A stretch of DNA of 64,000 bases from Brachypodium distachyon (GCF_000005505.3 NC_016131.3:3100001-3164000); one strand, 5' to 3'. Positions 1-11,784 are shown, counted from the first letter of the stretch. Notes: a model not told the origin generated them from the sequence alone. A program made the numbers and translations.

Positions 1-1800
1 AAGTAAATAACTAGATTAAAAAACTAGTCGTCAATTGGTCTGGTGGTTTGTGGGGTTATGACTATAGCAGAGGTCATGGGTTTGAGTCACTTGCTAGCCA
101 ACTTTTTTGTTTTGCGTTTTCTTTTCCAGTTTTTGTTTCTAATTTATAACTTAGTTCCTTCTGCTTTTAATTTTTATTTATCTTAATTTTCTTTTTTTTA
201 ATTTTATGTATGGGCACTAACATGAAATATCAGTATATGATAAGTTGTACATTTATTTTATTTTTCTTGTGTGCCGAATTTTGAGGTGCAATTCTTAAAA
301 TGGCAGACAAAATTTCAGGTTCTAAAATTGCACGTAAAATATCCTTTCCATTTCACCCGCAATTTTTAGAATCGCGCATAAACTTTCACCCATAATTTTT
401 TTGCTAGTACGGATATTTAGAGTCGGGCATAAACTTTCACCTACAACTTTTTAAAAGCGCGCATAATATTTCACCTGCAATTTTTAGAGCACATACAGTT
501 TGACCTACAATTTTTAGATTCGCGCATAAATTTTCACCTGCAGCTTTTAGAACCGCGCATAAAATTTCAGTGCAACTATAAAACTTTCACCCGCAATGTT
601 TTAAAATTTTCACTTTCAACTCTGATAATTGCATTTAAAATTTCTAGTGGGTAGACACGCGCGCGCACACATACATATACACAGACACACAAACACACAT
701 TTATTTCTCAGTCGACTTACACCTAGCCACTGACCTACAGTATACCCAACTGATATTGCCTACAGTATATTCTTTTCAATCATATCTTAAGGGATCAGTT
801 GACGGAGAAATTGTTTTTCTCGGTCGATGCTGGAACATAATAAAATGGTTGGTTGGTTTGCTAGTTTGTGGATGCCATGCCCGGTAGAGTAGGACTCAGA
901 GTTCGAGTCTCTTGTGTGCTATTTTTTGTTGCATTTTGTTTCTATTTTCTACTTTTGGTTTCTAATTATAACTTGTTTTGTTTTTCTTTGTAATTTTTAT
1001 TTCTCTTGACTTTCTTTGTTTTCAAGTTTATATATGTGCACTAACGTAAAATAAAAGTATAGGATAATATGTAGATTTATTTTATTTTCTCGCGTTCTGA
1101 TTTTCTTTTGGATGAGTTGTATATTCCGAAAATTTCAGTGCAATTTAAACAATTTCACCTGCAATTTTAAAAGTTTCAACGGAAATTTTAGAAACCCCCA
1201 TAACTTTCACCGGCAAATTTTAGAAACGCTCATAACTTTCACATGCAATTTTTAGAATCACGCATAAATTTTCACCTACAAGTTTTAGAATCGCTCATAA
1301 CTTTCACCGGCAATTTTTAGAACCAGCCATAAAATTTCACCTGCAATTTTTAGAATCGCGCATAAAGTTTCACCTGCAATATTTAGAAACGTGCATGAAG
1401 TTTAACCTGCAATTTTGAAAATTTGATTGTTAATTATTTTTGTTGCATTTTTTCTTTCTTCATGGCGTTGGCTGTGCTGTGCAAGTGTGCTTTCGCCAGG
1501 CTTAGTCATTTTTCAAATTTCAAGTTTTTAACACCATATTAAAATTTTATAGCAATACACATAAGAAACATATAACTGAGGACTTAATTTATGTTACCGT
1601 CACGCACAGTGACACACATACACACATGCACCAATCGGGACTCACACACACAAGCATGCTGCATGCACGCACGCACATGCACCGATTGGGACTCACACAC
1701 GCACGCACGCATGTGCCTGGCCGGTCGACTGAGAAATCATATTTCTCAGCCGACTGAACCGTAGGCAATCCCATTAACTAACGTATCAACAGGCGTAGTA
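1..1800. repeat. Two 0.8-kb direct repeats with A/B-box-like heads and short subrepeats
   Basis: Two diverged copies start near 36 and 845, about 0.8 kb apart. Each opens with a tRNA-promoter-like pair of motifs: TGGTCTGGTGG at 36-46 with GGGTTTGAGTC at 78-88 in copy one, and GTTCGAGTCT at 901-910 in copy two. Each continues through a T-rich stretch and the phrase GTGCACTAAC or GGGCACTAAC, then ends in an array of roughly 33-bp subrepeats of the form TTTTTAGAATCGCGCATAAA plus TTTCACCTGCAA (about 290-620 and 1140-1430). CA/CG-rich microsatellites follow at 655-705 and 1600-1710. No gene is visible. The element family is not recognised. Confidence 0.6.
1715..1760. repeat. Hairpin-forming inverted repeat, TCGACTGAGAAAT type
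   Basis: CGGTCGACTGAGAAAT is followed after three bases by its near-perfect reverse complement ATTTCTCAGCCGACTG. Related arms occur at about 704-718 (ATTTCTCAGTCGAC) and as a second hairpin at about 797-832. The motif borders the two repeat copies, so these may be ends or internal fold-backs of one transposon family. Confidence 0.5.
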
Positions 1801-1980
1801 TACATTATACACTTTCACATTCAGTATCTTCAGCAAAAGACAGAACAATTAACACATGTACTCTGCGCTAGATCATATACACACATCTCAGCTGACTCGA
1901 TCGATCCTGCATGCACAATCCTAATTGATCGACGAGCTAATTAAAAGTTCAGCAAACTGGAATTACACAGGACCGCAGCA

Positions 1981-3183
1981 TCAGCCAATCTTCTCCGTGT
2001 TGGTGTCGTCCGTGGGCCAGATGACCGTCTCCAAGAGCCGCTCCCGCATCAGCTCCAGGTTCTCTTCAGATATCTTCTCGTACATCTTGGCGTGGTCGCA
2101 TTTCTGGCCGATCGGCAACCAAACAGAAGCAAATCAGATGTCAGTCTATAACAAATTAAGCAGCTTAACCACCCAACATGATTAATTAGGACGCCAAATT
2201 AAACCGCACCTTGATCCATTTCCCGTACAGATGAAGCCTGGTTACCATCACGCGCTCCGCAAGCTCCTGCCTCTCCTGCAAGTAACAAGATCGAGCAAGA
2301 GAAGACATCCATGTCAGAAATTTGGCATGTTAAAGTGCTAGGAGGCAGCAAGACGCGTTAAATCTGGTCAGTTAAATCAGTCTATGCACTAATTAATTTT
2401 GTTTACCTTTCCAAGAGCGCGGAGGAAGAGCTTGCCGTCAGTAGGCTTGTTTACAGCAACGAAGCTGACAGTCAGGAAAACAGAAGGTCAAGAACAGAGT
2501 CACACTTGTCTAATAAAAAGTGTTAAATCCACTAGGATTGCATATTACAGAGATCAGACATGTGAATATCATCTTACTTGTACAACCAGCGGTAGCTGGG
2601 TGGGTTCATCTCGTAGAGCTGGGTCAGCACGGTCCTCACGGCTTTGTAGGTGAAGTAATTCATCAGTTGCTGCATGCACAGACATGAAACAGAGACAGAA
2701 CACTCTTCATTCTTTCACCTCAATCAAAAAAGCTTCACACACAAAATCTAGTCTCTATACTGTCTACTAGTAGCAAACAACATATATGGCTGCCCAATTC
2801 AGGGAGGTTTCAGTCAGGACATGTTCCAAGGAATTCAAGCCATATAAGAGTTCCCCAATGATTTTCGTTTTGCCTTTTCTGCAAGTGAATGAGGCGAAAA
2901 AAGGAGCAGATGTTAACTGTAGAACTAGTAAGGAAGGAGTAGTTACCAGGTCGACGTCCCCAAATCCAACCTCGTACTGGCCGCCGAGGTTGCTGACGAT
3001 GGCGAGGCCGCCCCTCCTGGCCCGGCGGCACTGCCTGAGCCTGACGGTGCACGCCGGCCGCCGCCGCCTCCAGTCCCCAGCGAACAGGCTCGTGCTGCTG
3101 CTGCCCCCCACGCGCCTCGCCATGGCCTTGCCGCCCTCCGCACGCACGTCCACGGCCGCCGGCATCACCTGGACTCCCGCCAT
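1981..3183 (-). CDS. RbcX: RbcX-type Rubisco assembly chaperone, chloroplastic
   Basis: Five phase-consistent exons on the minus strand, 3183-2947, 2669-2578, 2464-2407, 2275-2210 and 2103-1981, encode 191 residues. Exon 1 gives an Arg/Ala-rich leader that fits a chloroplast transit peptide. Exons 2-5 carry the RbcX helical core: FTYKAVRTVLTQLYEMNPP, then WLYNFVAVNKPTDGKLF, then ERQELAERVMVTRLHLYGKW, and a tail ending in TDDTNTEKIG. RbcX is known as a homodimeric helical chaperone that clamps the C-terminus of the Rubisco large subunit during L8S8 assembly. ATG at 3183 was chosen because the upstream extension begins with a non-ATG codon and a TATA motif lies about 115 bp upstream. All introns are GT-AG. 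Family assignment is firm. Which plant RbcX type it is remains undecided. Confidence 0.93.
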
Positions 3184-3294
3184 TAATTCTGCTCTCTGGT
3201 CGGTCCTCTTCAATCTAGGCAACCCAATGGATTATGGATGGAACAGGTAGCTAGTCGGTGCTTTCTTGGTCGATCCGGGGTGTTACCGTGGTGG

Positions 3295-3302
3295 TATATA
3301 AG
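3295..3302 (-). promoter_or_regulatory. TATA box of RbcX gene
   Basis: Minus-strand TTATATAC lies about 115 bp upstream of the RbcX ATG at 3183, a normal plant spacing once a short 5' leader is allowed for. Confidence 0.5.
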
Positions 3303-3319
3303 AATCAAGCGAGAAGTAA

Positions 3320-5384
3320 GTCCAAGTGGCAGGAGGAGAAAGAAGAGGTGGTGTTGAACTGCTCTGTTCCTCTTTGGCTTTGAGTTTTCTTCTTCTTCTT
3401 CTCGTGGCCGGCTGGGCTGTGCTTGGGTTTGGCTGCAACTCTGACCAACCAAATTTTGTGAGGCCGAGGAGGCGTCACGCGTGCAGTTTTCTCGGCTTAG
3501 CAGTTTGTTTGCAGCAGCAGTTCTACACAAAAAAAAAAGCAGTTTGCAGCAGCAGAGGAAATTTTACGGAGACCGGGAAAATGCTGGCGTCTAAAACGAA
3601 GATTCTCCGGTTTGGCACGGAGAAAATCTCGGGCGGCCCCGCGTGTCACCGGACGTGTATGGACCAGGCGGATTCCGTGAATCTGAAACGGGAACTTGTT
3701 TGTTTCCGGGAAGAATCTGGAACTACAAGTCGGGGAAGTAGTACGGCAGCTCGTGTCGCGGCGGGTCGCAATTCTGGGCTTTGGTGCTGCTGGTAGATCT
3801 GGTCTCCGGTTCCCGTCCGGCCGGGTACGTACGTACACGTACAACAACATGTGTGATTGATTTCCGTACTTGCGTTTTTCCCTTCTCCTGGGCTGGGCGA
3901 TCGAGTGTCGTTGTACACCGGGAAGAGAAGTGCAGGACGAATAATCGTGCGTGCGTGTCCGTCTCGCACAGAGGAAGAAATGGGGTTTCTTGCAGGAACA
4001 AGCAATACACACCGGAACCATGCAAGGGGGTTGTGCACTCGTGAATTCTGTGTTTGAGGGTCAAAGTTGCGTGCCGCGGGCGGCGATAGCCGAGAGCACC
4101 CAGCCGGTAGTCGACGGACCCGCGAGCATGTACGTACGACGTTGCTTCTTGGTTGAGGTCGTTCGTGGTACGTGTACAAGCTTTTAATTAACGGAAATTA
4201 TATATCGGGCACGTCCGCGCACCGGCGCTCGCTGTTGGATGATATGGCGCCTCTGCTGCTGACTGCTGTGCTAACGGCTTTCACAATTTCTGATGCTAGC
4301 GTTGTGCTGATGGTTTGCATTGCAAGTGGCAGCTTACCTTCCTCCCCATGCACGTCTAAATAGCGGGGGTTGCTTGCTGCCCTACTAATGCATGCATCAC
4401 TACGTGCACATTCAAACGACTATTAGTTGCCGGTCTTACACTAACTATCAGCTCGTGCTGCAGGCCGGTTACGCACGCCCGCAACGACGGAAAAGCGATC
4501 TGCCGGCGACCAGCAGCGGTTAGGGTTTGCAAACCCTCCGCCGGCTTCGGTCCATCCCGCCTCCAATGGCCTTTAATTCCTGGCCTCGGAGTTGCAGCAG
4601 ATCCGAGCGGCTCGTCGGCGGAAGGATTTCCAGGTTCTAGTTTTTGGTTTTTCGAGAGTCTTCTTCGAGACGGCGAGACGCGTGATATCTTGTAGTCAGA
4701 ATAATGTCTTCCCTGCACTGTCCTCGCTCTGGTGGTGCGTCTAGCGCCGGCGGAGGTCGTGTGTAGCTGCGTGTCCAGCAAATCCTTTGGGATCCGGCAG
4801 GTTTTCCGGGTTTTCGGGAAACCCCTTGGGTTTCTGTTGGCTTTCGTGTTCATTCATGTGGTTTCAGTGCGGGCTTTTCCGATCGATGGTTCTCATCTTA
4901 ATTTGACGATGTATACTGCTCCAGTTTGCTGGTGTTTTGGGGCCTTAGCACAACAACGTTGCAAACTCATCTGCTTGTAAATTCATTGTGTAAAATAACT
5001 CGTAAATTCATTGTGCCAGAATTGATCACTGATCAGGTGTGATCAGTCTCATCCGTCTAAGAGACTGATCTGGTGCGATGAGTCTCATCCGTGTAATATT
5101 TTGGAATTCCTCTTCCAACTCGTCCCGGAATGGGCGTTATGGCAAAGAACAAGAAGAAAAAGACAGAAGGAATTTGTCCAATAGTAACAAATGGTACCTC
5201 CACAGGTTGACATCCGATCCAACCTAGTAGTAAGCAATCCGCCAAAAGCAACCAAAATATTCCTTGGTGAATCAATATCACACCGTCTACTAACACAAGC
5301 TCTCTTTTGGCAAGCTCCCGGCAACCGTGATGGAGGGGCAAGAAGGGTGGCCCGCCGGCTTGTTCTAGTGCTTGTTGCCGTGCT
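3320..5384. other. Intergenic, no supported gene
   Basis: Mixed GC-rich and AT-rich sequence upstream of RbcX. Several overlapping open frames occur on both strands between 3326 and 4850. They share no family motif and no consistent exon structure and mostly begin with non-ATG codons, so none is annotated. Confidence 0.6.
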
Positions 5385-5930
5385 AGGTGGCAACTTATTA
5401 CTACCAAGGTGGCAAATTTATATATTATTGGATGGCAACTATAATATACAAATCATCACAGTTTCTTGTATGAATTTATCATGTGGTAATTTGTTACTAA
5501 CAAGTGGCAACTTGATATATCATTGGATGGTAATTTTTAGGCGAAAAAATGTTGTGGAAACATAAAAAAATTGTGACCCTTTTGTTACCCATAAGTTACC
5601 ATCTTATTTTGAAATATGTTACCACGTGGCAACTTACTATTACCATGGTGACAAATTCATATATTATTGTACGACAAGTATAATATAAAAATCATCCCGT
5701 TTATTTTGTGTGAAGTTACCACATGGTAATTTGTTACTAACAAGTGGCATCTTGATATATTATTAGGAGGTATTTTTAAGGCAGAAAAATGTTGTCAAAC
5801 ATACAAAATTGTGATCATTTTGTTACCGGAATATAATGTACAAGTTACCATCTTATTCTAGAATAACTTACCACATGGTAATTTGTTACTAACAGGGGCG
5901 GCGACTTAGTACATTATTAGATGGTGGATC
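5385..5930. repeat. Tandem repeat, period about 238 bp, 2.3 copies
   Basis: The phrases GTGGCAACTTA.TA.TACCA and CATGGTAATTTGTTACTAAC recur at about 5387/5626 and 5480/5718/5871. Each unit also holds ATATATTATTGGATGG-like and AAAATGTTGT-like segments. AT-rich, with no coding content. Confidence 0.6.
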
Positions 5931-6723
5931 GAAAGATATCAAGATGAGATTTAGTTTCGAAAATCTCGTCGAGACAAAACTAACCGTAAAGACGAATCAT
6001 AAATCAGGTTCACGGTGTAAAAGTCAGAACATTTAAACCTCGTATCGATAAGTTAGCTAATCATCGCAACATGCATGCAAACTAAGCAGCTCTGGCCTCT
6101 TGCTATCGTACGCGTTGCAAGCCCCAGGCGCGAACGTCCTTCCCTTTAATTAAGTACGTGGCTGTTGATTAATCTTAGCTTCGTCAGTTCGTGCGTCGCA
6201 TGGTCGACGCTAGCTTCAAGCGGACGTTTCTGCATGTCCGCTAGCTAGCTGTACGTTGGGGTCAGCATGCAGCACGGCGCTGCGGCAGTCATTAGCGCTG
6301 ACCGTGAATTAGTTGTGGGTCGCTTTTCGTGCTGGATCCGGAAGAGGCGATTAGTGCCGATTTGGAAATTAAGCAAAGCTCATTTCGTACGTGCTAGTGC
6401 GTACGCTGCGCCGATCTAGTACTTGTGGCTGATTAATCTTAGGGAGCATTGTGATGCAAAATTCGCGCGGTAAATAAGCCAAACAACCTGCCTCTAGAAG
6501 TCTAGAGATCACACGTATATATACGAGCGCGCGTGTCGACGTACGCAACAGAGAACGGCACGAGAAGAAGAAGAAACACGCACGTACACACGGCCGGCCG
6601 GGGTTGGATTGGATACCTTTGGGGATCGATATCGAGCCAGAATTTTGTCGCGCAAAGCCTGCAACTGATCATCCTGCAATTTCTGCCACATTTATCTCCT
6701 GGTCATACACAACACCTGGATCG
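5931..6723. other. Intergenic upstream of the polygalacturonase promoter
   Basis: Contains CGTACG- and GCATGC-type palindromes typical of grass promoters. No gene recognised. Confidence 0.5.
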
Positions 6724-6860
6724 AGATTGATCGGGCACGCAGGACGCAGCATGGGTGTGCGGGCATCTCGAGCGCCAAAACACGCATCCAACTGCCGAAC
6801 TCCTGCCTAGCCCCTGAAGCCTCTCCTTCGCAAGCAAACTCCGCGCGCGCCTATAAATAC
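6724..6860 (+). promoter_or_regulatory. Core promoter of intact polygalacturonase, conserved in the tandem copy
   Basis: CCTATAAATACGCCTC at about 6850-6865 supplies the TATA box, some 120 bp upstream of the ATG at 6977. The block ACACGCATCCAAC, CTAGCC, TGAGCC-like segments and the TATA box recur in the same order upstream of the second copy (about 10870-10975). The tandem duplication therefore included the promoter. Confidence 0.65.
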
Positions 6861-6976
6861 GCCTCCCCTTCCTTCTCATCGATCCATCACTACTAGTTCT
6901 CCCATTCCAGCAACAAAACAACTGAGAAAATCCACGCTCCTTCAGTTATTTCCTGGCTCTGATCCCTCCCGACTTA

Positions 6977-8212
6977 ATGGCTTGGGCCATGACTAAGCTC
7001 GTGTGGTCTCCTTTGCTCGTGCTGCTCTCGCTGTCCATGATGAGCAATGCCAGCTCGGGCAACGGGATTGGCAGCCCCGTCGTGTTCAGCGTCGACAACT
7101 ACGGCGCTCGTGGCGACGGGAAACACGACGACACGCAGGCGCTGGCCAAGGCATGGAACGCCGCCTGTTCCTCTTCACGCCCTGCCGTCCTGCTCGTTCC
7201 CAAGGGCAAGAGCTACCTGCTCAAGTCCCTCACTCTCTCGGGCCCTTGCAAATCAAACGTCGCCTTCATGGTGAAGGGTACTTTGGTGGCTCCTCAGAGC
7301 AGGTCGGACTGGAGCGAGGACAACAGGAGGCACTGGATCGTGCTCCATGGCGTCTCCGGTCTCACCGTCACGGGTGGCGGCACGATCGACGGCAACGGCG
7401 ATATCTGGTGGAAGAACTCTTGCAAGATCGACAAGGCTCTGCCTTGCACGGAGGCTCCGACTGCTCTCACGTTTCACATGTGTGACAATTTGACGGTCGA
7501 GAACATCAGAATTGTGGACAGCCAGCAGATCAATTTGTCGGTTGAAGATTGCAGTGATGTTCGATTAGCACGTCTATCCATCACGGCGCCCGGCACGAGC
7601 CCAAACACCGATGGCATCCATATCACCCGCAGCAAAGATGTGCAAGTTAGAGATTGTCTCATCAAGACTGGGGATGACTGCATGTCGATCGAGGATGGAA
7701 CTCACAATCTTCGTGTCTCGAAAGTTGTCTGTGGTCCAGGGCATGGAATCAGCATCGGAAGCTTAGGAGACGATAACTCCAGAGCCGAGGTTTCCGGTAT
7801 TTACATCGACACGGTACAATTATATGGCACAACCAACGGAGCGCGCGTCAAGACATATCAAGGAGGAAGCGGGTACGCTAAGGATATCGTATTCCAGAAC
7901 ATCATCATGGACAACGTGCAAAACCCAATTATCATTGACCAGAACTACTGTGACTCGGCTAAACCATGCAAGAACCAAGAGTTGGCGGTGGAGATTAGTA
8001 ACGTGGTCTTCAAGAATATCAGAGGAACTACCGTGTCCAAGGATGCCATCCAGTTGAACTGTAGCAACAGTGTCTCCTGCTCCGACATTGTCTTGGAGAA
8101 TATCAACCTAAAAATGGAAGGTGGCGAGGGTGAGACCGAAAGCACATGTCAAAATGCGAGATGGAGAAAATCAGGAAATGTTTCTCCACTACCTTGCAAA
8201 AACAAAAACTAA
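6977..8212 (+). CDS. Exopolygalacturonase, glycoside hydrolase family 28, secreted
   Basis: A single uninterrupted frame of 411 residues, the usual size for plant pollen-type exopolygalacturonases. The hydrophobic stretch LLVLLSLSMM at residues 13-22, ending near NASS, is a signal peptide. GH28 motifs occur in order: NTDGIH near residue 210, GDDC near 232, GPGHG near 253 and RVKTY near 290. These hold the catalytic aspartates, the conserved histidine and the substrate-binding Arg-Lys pair. The enzyme hydrolyses alpha-1,4-galacturonan (pectin) outside the cell. N-glycosylation sequons (NLT, NLS, NCS) are present. The family includes grass pollen allergens of group 13, but allergenicity cannot be read from sequence. 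A damaged tandem copy lies 2.9 kb downstream. ATG 6977 follows the TATA box at normal spacing. Confidence 0.95.
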   Translation: MAWAMTKLVWSPLLVLLSLSMMSNASSGNGIGSPVVFSVDNYGARGDGKHDDTQALAKAWNAACSSSRPAVLLVPKGKSYLLKSLTLSGPCKSNVAFMVKGTLVAPQSRSDWSEDNRRHWIVLHGVSGLTVTGGGTIDGNGDIWWKNSCKIDKALPCTEAPTALTFHMCDNLTVENIRIVDSQQINLSVEDCSDVRLARLSITAPGTSPNTDGIHITRSKDVQVRDCLIKTGDDCMSIEDGTHNLRVSKVVCGPGHGISIGSLGDDNSRAEVSGIYIDTVQLYGTTNGARVKTYQGGSGYAKDIVFQNIIMDNVQNPIIIDQNYCDSAKPCKNQELAVEISNVVFKNIRGTTVSKDAIQLNCSNSVSCSDIVLENINLKMEGGEGETESTCQNARWRKSGNVSPLPCKNKN

Positions 8213-8839
8213 GAGGACGATATTGTAATTTATAAAGATGTATATAGATTGGATGTGTACATGAAATCAGAAATAACTAGCCATACCTTGTGCATACAGA
8301 TGTTCAGATGTCAATCATTCGAATTTGTCGTTTAGTCCGTTGAGCTCGCAAATTAATAATTGACTTTTCTACATTGCCACGGTTTCAAGATATAGAAATG
8401 ACCTGAATATTTTGTTGTGCTTTTCGAGACAAACCTATATATGATTTTTTTTTAGGAACGGGCAGGAGCACTACCTTTTCAAGTTTCAAGTTAAATATTG
8501 CTTGATTTGGTGATCAAGAGGATTTGCATGGTTCTGCTCCAAGTTTGAGCTGTGCAATGCTTCGGGACGCCTAAAAATCGCGAAGGACGGCATGTTCACG
8601 GCCAGCAAGTGAATGATTGATGAGCAAAACCGCATATTATACACCCTAAAAGTCGCGATGAAAGGCATGTTCTCGGCGAGCGAGCAAAACTGTACTCTCT
8701 CCGTTTCTAAATACTTGTCGTGGTTTTAGTGCAAATTAGCATGGTGTCCCGCGCGATCGGGAAGTAGTTTTATGCATCTTTAATATTTTGACTCACAGAG
8801 ATATTCATTGTTACTATTTCAAAATCACTAAATAAATGA

Positions 8840-8956
8840 TACTCCTTCTGATCCTAAATTCTTAACTCAAATTTGTCAAATATGGATGTATCTATTCTTA
8901 AAAGGCGTCTAGATACATGTAATATTTCGACAACAATTTATGATCGGAGGGAGTAG
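8840..8956. mobile_element. Stowaway-like MITE
   Basis: TACTCCTTCTGATCCTAAATT at the left pairs with ...TTTATGATCGGAGGGAGTA at the right. The ends are inverted, bounded by TA, and the element is about 115 bp. This matches short Tc1/Mariner-derived MITEs of grasses. Confidence 0.65.
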
Positions 8957-9367
8957 ATGTTTGTGTCATTTGTATGTGCATGAAAATAAAATTTGTGTCC
9001 CAGTGCATGAGCATGATTTGGTTGTTAGAGATGCGGAATTAGTAAACTGCACAACACATACACTCAAATAAAGTTCAGACAATGCGTCACTATATAGTAA
9101 GAACTAAAAAAAGTACATCTAGAAAAAGTAGAATTAACTAATACCACTACACTAAAAGTATGAAAGTATATCATGCTTTGAACATGACACAAGGCTTTAT
9201 TTTTTTTATGTGGTTTTAGCTAGATCGTAGTCCATAATTTTACGTCCACAACATGTTGGTTGATCAATGTTTGCATTGAGCCAAAAACAATGAATTTTTT
9301 TTGTTATGTCGTAGGTACCATATTTATTGTCTAACGCAGCATGTTCATTTGACATCATACAAATAAA

Positions 9368-9469
9368 TACTCCTTCCGATACATAATAAGTATCGCTTAT
9401 TTAGTACAAAATTGTACTAAATCATGTACTAAATTAAATCAGCACACTTATTATGTATATGGGAGAGTA
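9368..9469. mobile_element. Stowaway-like MITE
   Basis: Left end TACTCCTTCCGATACATAAT pairs with right end CTTATTATGTATATGGGAGAGTA, giving an AT-rich fold-back of about 100 bp with TA borders. Confidence 0.65.
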
Positions 9470-10829
9470 TCAGTTTTGCTACTGAGAAGTCGCCGGTTTT
9501 TTAGTTAGAGATAAGTCGACGTGTTTGGCTGCTAAATGTTAATCAATCTGCAACACATGGAAGATGAGTGAGTTGAAATGACACTCGGATCTTAATCTAA
9601 CGGTATGATAATCAAGTGAGATTTAAGCATTTTGTTTAGAAATAAGGCGACTGACATATAGCCACACCCAATAAATATTTGGCTTATTTATCATATTGGG
9701 TCTATGTGAGCCTCAAGCCACTTTGGTATTTTGTCCATGACCCACACATATACCCACCGCGTTAAATCTTAATCATCAGATATAAAATCTAACGGTCATG
9801 AGCATGAATCATCCCCTCGCTACCCCTGATAATGCTTTTTATATAGTAGATAAATGATAGATAGAAATAGAAGATAGATTTCACCAACTAAGAAAGATTA
9901 GAAAAACAAAGAGCTTGGTTTGAATTAGCTATACTGAAATTGCAGGAGTACATTCATGCATATATTACTGAATATTTGTCTCAATAAGCACCTCTTGATT
10001 TACGTTGTCGGTCGGGTTATCTGTCAGTTTAAATCCGCACCTATGTATGCGTGCATCAGTCCAGCTATCAGCTGCTTGTCTCTTATGTCATCCGTTGCTA
10101 GTCCTGGTCTTGAGTATAGTATTGGATAGATTCACTGGGAGTTTTGTGAACAACGGCAATGGCAGCGGGCCAGCGGCCGTGACGCGCGCATGGCGAGAAG
10201 TACGCCCGTGTGAGTTGATCGAAACGCAATCTGAACATTGGCCTGCGCCGTGTCTCCGCTGCTCACGATTAAGCCTTCATCAATTCAGTATCAGCTATGA
10301 GTGATGCCGGGCCGCCGGCCGTGTAGCCTTGGCATGTTGAACGTCTAGGCAGGGCTAGCTATTTGTGACCGTACGTGAACACGCCTAGCGTCAGCATCTG
10401 GCTGCTGGTGACCGCAACCGCAAGCTGGCACGTACGTACGAACTACGAACTGCCGTTGCTGCGTGCTGGTGCCGACGGACCTCTTGATGCCTTTTCGTGT
10501 TCCGGAAGGAGTAGCTTAATTGTACCTGTCGGACTTAATTAAAGAAGGCGGCGCCTGCTTCGATCTAGCTATGCTACGGTCAAGCTCACCAAACATATCG
10601 AACGGAGGTGCATATGGAGAAGGAGGACGCACACGCACGCATGGGCTGATGCATGGGCATGGAGCCATGGAGGGTTGGCCTGCATGGGACATCGAGCGAG
10701 GTATATGTTTGTCGTGCGAAACATGCAACACACGTACGAGAAATCTCGCACATTTATGTCCTGGAGATGTACCATGCATGCATCGCGGGCACGCCGCACG
10801 CATGCAGCATGCATGTCAACCAAATACGG

Positions 10830-10972
10830 ACCGAGCTCCTCGCATGCATATATGCACTAGCTAGCAACAGAACACACGCATCCAACGGCCTAACTCGATA
10901 TACCTAGCCAAACCAGCCCTGAGCCAAACTTCTCGATCCCTTGCAAGAAACCCCGCCCGCACCTATAAATAC
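10830..10972 (+). promoter_or_regulatory. Promoter of the damaged polygalacturonase copy
   Basis: CCTATAAATACGCCTCGCC at about 10963-10981 is nearly identical to the intact gene's TATA region. The upstream ACACGCATCCAACGGCCTAACTC block is also shared. The promoter looks intact although the gene body is broken. Confidence 0.6.
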
Positions 10973-11784
10973 GCCTCGCCAGCGGGCCTTCAACTTCAAC
11001 TGCTACGAACGATTCTTCTTCTCGATCTCCCATCAAACACTTGACCAAAGAAAAACAAGTTCACTTCCAGCTTCTCTCAGAATTAATGGCGTCGACCACG
11101 GCTAAGCTCGAGCCCTGCATGTTCTCCACGAGCAACGCAAGCTCGGTCAACACCTCAGTCGAGTTCAGCATCGACAACTACGGCGCCCGTGGCGACGGGA
11201 AGCGCGACGACACGGAGGCACTGGCCAAGGCATGGACCGCCGCCTGTTCCTCTTCACGCCCCGCCGTCCTGCTCGTTCCCAAGGGCAAGACCTACCTGCT
11301 CAAGTCCATCACTCTCTCTGGCCCATGCAAATCAAACCTCGTCTTCATGGTGAAGGGTACTCTGGCTGCTCCCCGGAGCCTGTCGGACTGGAGCGAGGAA
11401 AACAGGAGGCACTGGATCGTGCTCCATGGGATCAATGGCCTTACAGTCACCGGTGGTGGCACCATCAATGGCAACGGCGAGCTCTGGTGGAAGAACTCGT
11501 GCAAGACCAACAAGGCTCGGCCATGCAAGCAGGCTCCCACGGCTCTCACATTTCACCTGTGCAGCAATTTGACGGTCGAGAACCTGAAAATCGTCAACAG
11601 CCAACAGATCAATATGTCTGTCGAGGACTGCAGCGACGTGCAATTGGCCCGTCTCTCCATCACGGCACCTGGCACGAGCCCAAACACCGATGGCATCCAC
11701 ATCACCCGCAGCAAAGATGTGCAAGTGAGAGATTGTGTCATCAAGACCAGGGATGACTGCATGTCCATCGAAGATGGAACTCAT

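Larger units (their letters stand above)
8213..10829. other. Intergenic between the two polygalacturonase copies
   Basis: AT-rich with several Stowaway-like elements, listed separately, and a partial one near 8697-8740 (CTCTCCGTTTCTAAATACTT). Short open frames at 10005-10304 and 10516-10907 overlap on both strands, look low-complexity and show no family signal. No gene is supported. Confidence 0.6.

Noticed and set aside
36..88. Possible tRNA gene
   Set aside because: A- and B-box-like motifs are present, but no cloverleaf with acceptor stem or anticodon arm could be drawn.
3326..4853. Overlapping open frames on both strands, up to 177 codons
   Set aside because: They overlap in several registers, mostly lack an ATG, share no motif, and fit GC-rich intergenic DNA.
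10516..10907. Overlapping frames in the CATGCA-rich region
   Set aside because: His/Cys-rich low-complexity products generated by repeated GCATGC and CACGCA motifs.
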